Position numbers and translations under genes: made by a program
Shown here: in pieces, positions 59,269 to 64,000 of the stretch
Numbering within the stretch: the stretch's first letter is position 1
How the letters are laid out: every line of letters begins with the position of its first letter
The notes under the pieces: generated by a model
The model's input: the letters and a program-made list of their open reading frames with translations, nothing else
Told to the model about the DNA's origin: nothing
The model's database searches: none
Source: Fibrobacter sp. UWH6
GTDB lineage: Bacteria > Fibrobacterota > Fibrobacteria > Fibrobacterales > Fibrobacteraceae
Assembly: GCF_900142465.1 (NCBI RefSeq)
Contig: NZ_FRAX01000004.1
Location: forward strand, 62,001 to 126,000
Reading direction: 5' to 3'
Length of the DNA: 64,000 nucleotides

Positions 59269-60555
59269 ATGAATCATTCTGTTAGTGAAAAACTGTTTGC
59301 TGAAGCAAAGTCCCTGATGCCGGGTGGTGTCAATAGTCCTGTTCGAGCCTTTGGAAACGTGGGGGCAACTCCTCCCTTTATCGCTCGTGCCAAGGGTAGC
59401 CATATCTATGACGTCGATGGAAACGACTATGTGGACTATGTGGGTTCCTGGGGCCCCATGATGTTGGGCCACGCTCACGATGCCGTTATCAAGGCTGTTG
59501 CCGAAACGGCTCAGAATGGCCTTAGTTTTGGCGCACCCTGCGGTCTGGAATCTGAACTTGCGAAATTGGTGATGCAGTTGGTTCCCAGCATCGAGATGAT
59601 TCGTATGGTGAACTCCGGTACCGAAGCTACCATGAGTGCCATCCGTGCTGCCCGTGGCTTTACCGGGCGCGATAAGATTATCAAGTTTGAAGGTTGCTAT
59701 CATGGTCACAGCGATAGCCTGCTGATCAAGGCCGGCTCCGGCATGCTGACTACGGGCAAGCCCAGCAGTAAGGGTGTTCCCGCAGACCTTGCCAAGTATA
59801 CTTTGACGCTCCAGTACAATGATGTGGCTCAGGTTCGCGAAACTTTCAACGCCATCGGTGATGAAATCGCAGGCGTTATCGTGGAACCGGTGGCTGGCAA
59901 CATGGGCGTTGTTCCTGCGACTCAGGAATTCCTCCAGGCTCTTTCCGAAGAAACCAAGAAGCATGGCTCCATCCTGATTTTCGATGAAGTGATGACCGGC
60001 TTCCGTGTGGGTGTTCATTGCGCCCAGGGCCTTTACGGCATTAAGCCGGATCTGACCACCTTCGGTAAGATCATTGGCGGTGGCATGCCGGTGGGTGCTT
60101 ATGGCGGCCGCCTGGATGTGATGCAGCAGATTGCTCCCTTGGGCGGAATCTATCAGGCTGGTACTTTGTCAGGTAACCCGGTGGCCATGGCTGCTGGTCT
60201 TGCTACCATGGGCGAACTGAGCCGCAATCCGGAACATTACACTCGTGCGGAACGATCCACGACGAACTTGTTAAAAGGCCTCAAGGCTGCTGCCCAGGAA
60301 GCGGGTCTCCCTATGACTACCAACCAGGTGGGTTCCATGGGTTGCGTCTTCTTCACTGATGGTCCTGTAAATTGCTTCGCAGATGTTCAGAAGTCTGACT
60401 TGGAACTTTTCCGCAAGTATTTCCTGGGAATGTTGGATGAAGGCATTTACTTGGCCCCCAGCCAGTTCGAAGCCATTTTCGTCAGCTCTGCCCACACTGA
60501 TGCCGACATCGAAAAGACTATCGAAGCTGCCCGCAAGGTCCTAAAAGCACTTTAG
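59269..60555 (+). CDS. hemL: Glutamate-1-semialdehyde 2,1-aminomutase
   Basis: 428 residues from ATG 59269 (an upstream TTG at 59260 adds three residues and is less likely). A PLP enzyme making 5-aminolevulinate from the product of HemA. It has the start '[20 protein letters not shown]', '[20 protein letters not shown]' in parts, '[14 protein letters not shown]' and the PLP Lys in '[18 protein letters not shown]'. Complete. It is set apart from the hemA operon by the collagen-like gene and the nuclease relic, and a promoter-like TATATTG ends only 6 bases before the start. Confidence 0.96.
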   Translation: MNHSVSEKLFAEAKSLMPGGVNSPVRAFGNVGATPPFIARAKGSHIYDVDGNDYVDYVGSWGPMMLGHAHDAVIKAVAETAQNGLSFGAPCGLESELAKLVMQLVPSIEMIRMVNSGTEATMSAIRAARGFTGRDKIIKFEGCYHGHSDSLLIKAGSGMLTTGKPSSKGVPADLAKYTLTLQYNDVAQVRETFNAIGDEIAGVIVEPVAGNMGVVPATQEFLQALSEETKKHGSILIFDEVMTGFRVGVHCAQGLYGIKPDLTTFGKIIGGGMPVGAYGGRLDVMQQIAPLGGIYQAGTLSGNPVAMAAGLATMGELSRNPEHYTRAERSTTNLLKGLKAAAQEAGLPMTTNQVGSMGCVFFTDGPVNCFADVQKSDLELFRKYFLGMLDEGIYLAPSQFEAIFVSSAHTDADIEKTIEAARKVLKAL

Positions 60556-60607
60556 CTTAGGTTTAAATCACTTTTTTTGAAAAAAGACTGCTCTCGCACT
60601 TGCTGCT

Positions 60608-60946
60608 ATGGGTTTGGCAGCCATGATTACTGCTTGCGGTGATGACTCTTCCTCTAGCGGTGGTAAGATTATATCTTGCGACATGAAGACTGAACGCGTT
60701 TTTATGGGTGAAACCCTTACTTCGCATTCCTGTGCTGAAATTTCTTCCAATGCTGTTGCTGCTGATGAGTTGGAAAAAAGCTGTGTAGGTGCACCGGATT
60801 TCGGAATTACAGCTACTAAGGGTTCTGGCTGCGCCGGTGGCGAAAAGAAGAAGTGCGATTCTCCTGACGGAAGTGGTGCTGTGTACTTCTACGACGCTGA
60901 TGCCGCCGACTCCAGTTGTGATAAACTCTTGGACGGTGAAGACTAA
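60608..60946 (+). CDS. Small Cys-rich lipoprotein with a damaged or shortened signal peptide
   Basis: 112 residues if ATG 60608 is used ('MGLAAMITACGDDSSSS', lipobox ITAC). Upstream codons continue a normal signal peptide backwards (AAA AAG ACT GCT CTC GCA CTT GCT GCT) but run into TGA with no start codon. The sequence TTTGAAAAAAGACT has one A more than ATG AAA AAG ACT would. It therefore looks as if the start was lost by a point change or by slippage in the A-run. There is no RBS at 60608. The mature part has about seven Cys and resembles the lipoprotein at 62357. Function unknown. Confidence 0.55.
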   Translation: MGLAAMITACGDDSSSSGGKIISCDMKTERVFMGETLTSHSCAEISSNAVAADELEKSCVGAPDFGITATKGSGCAGGEKKKCDSPDGSGAVYFYDADAADSSCDKLLDGED

Positions 60947-60979
60947 TAATTAGTCTTTCTAAATCAAGTTTCACATATA

Positions 60980-61009
60980 AAGGTTTCCTGATGTCAGGAA
61001 GCCTTTTTT
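60980..61009 (+). terminator. Intrinsic terminator after the small lipoprotein gene
   Basis: AAGGTTTCCTGA (60980-60991) pairs with TCAGGAAGCCTT (60994-61005) with one wobble, then TTTT. Confidence 0.8.
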
Positions 61010-61083
61010 GCTTTTAGGGTAATAAAACTAGACTTTTATTTCTATCTTTTTCCCCAAAATTTGAAAAACTCCTAGGAACTTAT

Positions 61084-62271
61084 ATGGAAAAGAAGACGAG
61101 CGTTTTTACTAACGGAATCATTTGGTTTGGTGTAGCCATCTCCGTTTCTGAAATTGAATGTGGTATCGAGATTGGGGCTTCCAATACCCCCGATGGTTTG
61201 TGGCTCCCGCTGATTCTTGGTCATGTCTTGGGCGGTATCATGCTGTACTTTGTGGGACTTATCGGTGCCAGGGTCCGCTTGAACGCCATGGAGACTACGG
61301 CTTCCACTTTTGGTAAGTACGGTTCCAAGTTTTTTGCCTCGTTGAACTTGCTGCAGCTTATTGGCTGGATTGCAGTTCTGAATGCCCAGGGTGCCATGGC
61401 TTTGGCGGGTTTGAACTTGCCGGTTTCATTCCCGTTGACTTGCATTATCTTGGCTGTGCTTATTGCGGCCTGGGTTTTTGTGGGGCTTCGCCGTACCCAG
61501 AAGATCACCACGGTGGTCATGGGCTTGCTGGCCGTTCTTTTGGTGGTGCTTACCGCGAAGTTCTTTGGCCTGGGTGGTGCCGCGGCTACGGTAGCTTCCA
61601 GTGGAGCAGCCTCTAGTCTTCCTACCTTCAATTTCTGGACGGTCTTTGAGATCTCCATTGCCATGCCCCTTTCCTGGCTGCCGGTAATTTCTGACTATAC
61701 CAAGGACGTGGCTCGCCCCAGGGCGGCAACTGCGGTTTCTGCCATTGCCTATTCTGCCGCCAGCTTCTGGATGTACTTTATTGGCCTGCAGATTGCTGGT
61801 CTTGGTGTAGGGACCAACATCGCCCAGGCAATTCTTTTGGCTGGCATCGGTATCCCAGGCATTCTGATTGTCGCCCTTTCTACGGTGACGACCAACTTTT
61901 TGGCCGCCAACTCTGCAGGTGAATCGGCCAAGGCCATTGTGGGTAGGCTGAATCCCAAGGTTACGGGAGTCGTGGTTTGCGCCCTCAGTACGGTTCTTGC
62001 TATTTGGGGAATCGTGGACCACTACATTCATTTCTTGTACCTGATCGCTTCTGTATTTGCGCCCATGGCGGCTGTTCTTCTGGTTTCGTTCTTCTTTGTG
62101 AAGGAACATCTCGAAAGAAAGGGTTTTTGGATCTGGAATTTATTTGCCTGGCTGGTGGGTTTTGCATCTTACCAGGTGGCTGTAAATACTGGCTTTGATG
62201 CTGTTGGCCCCACTTTGCTTGCGGTTGCAATTTCTGCAGCACTGACATTTGCTGCAAAAATCAAGAAGTAG
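61084..62271 (+). CDS. NCS1-family transporter, CytX-like (putative hydroxymethylpyrimidine transporter)
   Basis: 395 residues with about eleven or twelve membrane segments. The start 'GIIWFGVAISVSEIECGIEIGAS' in parts, 'LPLILGHVLGGIMLYFVGLIGARVRL' in parts and 'PLSWLPVISDYTKD' follow the CytX branch of the nucleobase:cation symporter-1 family. CytX is predicted to take up the thiamin precursor HMP and is often under a TPP riboswitch. None is visible upstream: only a terminator and the promoter-like TATCTTTTTCCCC at 61043-61055. The substrate is therefore less certain. Confidence 0.8.
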   Translation: MEKKTSVFTNGIIWFGVAISVSEIECGIEIGASNTPDGLWLPLILGHVLGGIMLYFVGLIGARVRLNAMETTASTFGKYGSKFFASLNLLQLIGWIAVLNAQGAMALAGLNLPVSFPLTCIILAVLIAAWVFVGLRRTQKITTVVMGLLAVLLVVLTAKFFGLGGAAATVASSGAASSLPTFNFWTVFEISIAMPLSWLPVISDYTKDVARPRAATAVSAIAYSAASFWMYFIGLQIAGLGVGTNIAQAILLAGIGIPGILIVALSTVTTNFLAANSAGESAKAIVGRLNPKVTGVVVCALSTVLAIWGIVDHYIHFLYLIASVFAPMAAVLLVSFFFVKEHLERKGFWIWNLFAWLVGFASYQVAVNTGFDAVGPTLLAVAISAALTFAAKIKK

Positions 62272-62356
62272 TTTTTTCTATATTTTTATCGATGATGAAA
62301 AAATATTTCATTGTTATATTTTAGGAAAGAAATTTTCAAAATCTTTAGGAGAATAA

Positions 62357-62707
62357 ATGAAAAAGTTCTTTATGATTCTTGCTTCTCTGGGTCTTGCCGC
62401 TGCAATCTCTGCTTGCGGTGATGATTCTTCTTCGTCTCCGTCTGCATCTAACGGTGGGGACAATGGTGGAAACAATGGCGGAAGCAAGTCCGGCAAGGCT
62501 TGCCTTAACACATTCAATGATGGAGAAATCCGTTGTTTTACTCACGAGTCTGTAGAGTTCCTTTGCGGTGGCTCCAGTTCGGACTTGAAGTCTTCGGTTT
62601 TGGTGGACGCCTGCCCGGAAGGCTATACCATGGAGTGCCCGAATGATGTGGGTGAAGGCGCTACCTACTTTTATCGGGAAGGCATGACGGACTGCCATAA
62701 GTTCTAA
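62357..62707 (+). CDS. Small Cys-rich lipoprotein
   Basis: 116 residues, RBS TTTAGGAGA. Signal 'FFMILASLGLAAAISACGDD' with lipobox, a Ser/Asn/Gly linker, then a compact domain with six Cys ('ACLNTFNDGEIRCFTHESVEF' in parts, 'DACPEGYTMECPNDVGEGATYFYREG' in parts). Paralogous in plan to 60608-60946. Such small lipoproteins are frequent in Fibrobacter; function is unknown. Followed by a terminator. Confidence 0.78.
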   Translation: MKKFFMILASLGLAAAISACGDDSSSSPSASNGGDNGGNNGGSKSGKACLNTFNDGEIRCFTHESVEFLCGGSSSDLKSSVLVDACPEGYTMECPNDVGEGATYFYREGMTDCHKF

Positions 62708-62754
62708 TCAGACATTGTTTGTAATTGATAACCAAGTTATTAACTGATATGGAA

Positions 62755-62786
62755 ATGGAAATCCAAACTGAGGATTTCCATTTTTT
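62755..62786 (+). terminator. Intrinsic terminator of the small lipoprotein gene
   Basis: ATGGAAATCC (62755-62764) pairs with GGATTTCCAT (62772-62781), then TTTTT. The T-run merges with the promoter motif of the next gene. Confidence 0.85.
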
Positions 62787-62797
62787 ATATTTAGCCC
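62786..62797 (+). promoter_or_regulatory. TAnnTTT-type promoter motif of the ahbD-like gene
   Basis: TATATTTAGCCC, 19 bases before ATG 62817; identical to 7933-7944. Confidence 0.5.
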
Positions 62798-62816
62798 TAG
62801 TAAAAAGAGGATAATC

Positions 62817-63809
62817 ATGATCGTTTCTTGGATGACCACCAATAAGTGTAACTTGACCTGTAAGCATTGCTACCAGAACGCTGGTGGTACCAGGGATCGA
62901 GAACTGACAACTGCCGAAGGCCACAAGCTCATTGATGAAATCACCAAGGCCGGTTTCAAGATCATGATTTTCAGCGGTGGCGAACCCATGACCCGCCCGG
63001 ACATTTTGGAATTGGTGGAACATGCTTCCAGGAATGGTCTCCGTCCGGTGTTCGGTACTAACGGTACCATGATTACCGCTGAATTGGCCCAGGGACTTAA
63101 GAAGGCCGGAGCCATGGCCATGGGCATTAGCATTGACAGTATCGATCCCAAGCGTCATAATGATTTCCGTGGCTTGGACAACGCTTTTGAACTGACCATG
63201 GCTGGTATCGAAAACTGCAAGGCCGCAGGTCTCCCGTTCCAGATTCATACCACCATTATGGATTGGAACCAGGGCGAAATCCTGGAAATTATGGATTGGG
63301 TCAAGAGCATCGGTGCTGTAAACCATCAGATTTTCTTTTTAGTGCCGGTGGGACGTGGCAAGGAAATTGCGGATCATGCACTTCATGTAGCGGAGTATGA
63401 AAAGTTGCTCCGCAGCATTATGGAAAAGAGCCGCACTCTGGGTATTCCTGTAAAGCCTACTTGCGCTCCGCAGTTCCTGCGTATTGCTGACCAGTTGGGC
63501 ATCAAGACTCGCTACACCCGCGGTTGCCTTGCCGGGCTGGATTATTGCATTGTAAATCCGGTGGGCCTCGTTCGCCCTTGTGCTTACATGCTTGAAGACG
63601 CAGGCGATGTTCACGATACGCCCTTTGACGAAATCTGGGCCAATGCGGAAGTTTTCAAGAAACTGCGTACCAAGGCTTACGAAGGGGCTTGCGGCAAGTG
63701 CAAGTTCAATGACCGTTGCGGAGGCTGTCGCGCCCGTGCCGCCTACTATCACGATGGCGACTATATGCAGGAAGATAACAACTGCGCCTATGGAAGAGGC
63801 TTGAAGTAG
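62817..63809 (+). CDS. ahbD: Radical SAM enzyme, AhbD-like haem b synthase
   Basis: 330 residues. The radical SAM cluster is Cys11-x3-Cys15-x2-Cys18 ('NKCNLTCKHCYQ'), with 'IFSGGEPMTRPDI'. The SPASM-like C-terminus has 'CAPQFLR', 'YTRGCLAGLDYCIVNPVGLVRPCAYM' in parts, and 'CGKCKFNDRCGGCRARA', as expected for AhbD, which decarboxylates the two propionates of Fe-coproporphyrin III to give haem b. This completes the Ahb pathway in the window. RBS AGAGG. It stands alone after the small lipoprotein gene. Confidence 0.87.
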   Translation: MIVSWMTTNKCNLTCKHCYQNAGGTRDRELTTAEGHKLIDEITKAGFKIMIFSGGEPMTRPDILELVEHASRNGLRPVFGTNGTMITAELAQGLKKAGAMAMGISIDSIDPKRHNDFRGLDNAFELTMAGIENCKAAGLPFQIHTTIMDWNQGEILEIMDWVKSIGAVNHQIFFLVPVGRGKEIADHALHVAEYEKLLRSIMEKSRTLGIPVKPTCAPQFLRIADQLGIKTRYTRGCLAGLDYCIVNPVGLVRPCAYMLEDAGDVHDTPFDEIWANAEVFKKLRTKAYEGACGKCKFNDRCGGCRARAAYYHDGDYMQEDNNCAYGRGLK

Positions 63810-63853
63810 ACTGAAATATTCGGGATCACGTTTGGGTATAAGATGAGGTGTTT

Positions 63854-64000
63854 ATGTCAGACGTAAAAGAAAGTGAAATTTCGGAACTTCGTGAAAAGGA
63901 TCGTGAGCACGATGCTCGCCTTGATTCCCTGAGCACACAGAATCAGAGTCAGGAATTCAAGTTGAAGTCTCAGGTGGCCAAGGATCGCGAACATGATTTC
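63854..64000 (+). CDS. Coiled-coil protein, 5' end only
   Basis: 49 codons from ATG 63854 to the window edge, Lys/Glu/Asp/Arg-rich with 'EKDREHDARLDSL' and 'VAKDREHDF' as a repeated motif. This predicts a coiled coil. Upstream are TATAAGATGAGGTG with an RBS-like GAGG. Too short to assign. Confidence 0.55.
   Translation, partial: MSDVKESEISELREKDREHDARLDSLSTQNQSQEFKLKSQVAKDREHDF

Noticed and set aside
60947-61083. TPP riboswitch before the CytX-like gene
   Set aside because: No CUGAGA or ACCUGA-type conserved boxes; the interval is filled by a terminator and a promoter-like motif.

Overview
The window reads as a chromosomal segment of a Fibrobacter species (Fibrobacterota), close to rumen or gut Fibrobacter. 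The pointers are two lipoproteins with the FISUMP domain (the 'Fibrobacter succinogenes major' paralogous domain), secreted carbohydrate-type esterases with Ser-rich linkers, a T9SS-like C-terminal tail, many small '...ACGDDSSS' lipoproteins, and A/T-rich promoters of the form TAnnTTT close to start codons. No rRNA or tRNA gene and no CRISPR array was recognised.

Layout. 1-7.3 kb: a TPR/DUF3857 lipoprotein (runs off the left edge), gap, two small peptide genes (one with a clear double-glycine leader), a CE1-type esterase lipoprotein, a DUF6261-like protein and a 43-bp tandem repeat. 7.3-27.9 kb: a defence island. It holds a type I restriction-modification system (hsdM 7989, hsdS 11220, hsdR 19819). 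Its specificity gene sits in an invertible array: one complete hsdS, one inverted TRD1 half-gene, one silent TRD2 half-gene, a tyrosine recombinase between them and four copies of a 14-16 bp site. Interleaved are an AAA/DUF4143 ATPase, a TIR-like/TPR protein, an ASCH protein, an AAA15 ATPase plus TOPRIM pair, a possible structured RNA, a toxin-antitoxin pair, and a HARE-HTH/Mrr plus two DUF262 (GmrSD-like) operon that ends in a decayed gene.

27.9-45 kb: housekeeping and envelope genes: zinc-ribbon/OB membrane protein, RluD-type pseudouridine synthase, lipoprotein plus Mur ligase, agmatine deiminase and N-carbamoylputrescine amidase (agmatine to putrescine), a secreted alpha/beta hydrolase, a FISUMP lipoprotein bracketed by two 138-bp direct repeats, a DUF2914 membrane protein, proS, an FKBP-N/thioredoxin lipoprotein, mnmG and a basic small protein. 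45-64 kb: an almost complete siroheme-dependent (Ahb) haem pathway: hemA, hemL, hemB, hemC, a cobA-hemD fusion, a chelatase/precorrin-2 dehydrogenase fusion, an ahbA-ahbB-like fusion and two radical SAM enzymes (AhbC-like and AhbD-like). Interspersed are an LpoB-like lipoprotein, a CotH-like lipoprotein, a collagen-like FISUMP lipoprotein, a broken Rpn-type nuclease, two small Cys-rich lipoproteins and a CytX-like transporter.

The strongest unusual signals are: (1) the invertible hsdS locus, able in principle to encode four TRD combinations; (2) a 96-bp repeat present twice in frame inside cobA-hemD, with a relative between the AAA gene and hsdS; (3) a promoter followed by a GC-rich, strongly paired, non-coding segment at 18.9-19.1 kb; (4) 138-bp direct repeats around a lipoprotein gene; (5) a double-glycine-leader peptide downstream of an esterase; and (6) period-7 repeats in the leaders of mnmG, the siroheme decarboxylase gene and hemB.
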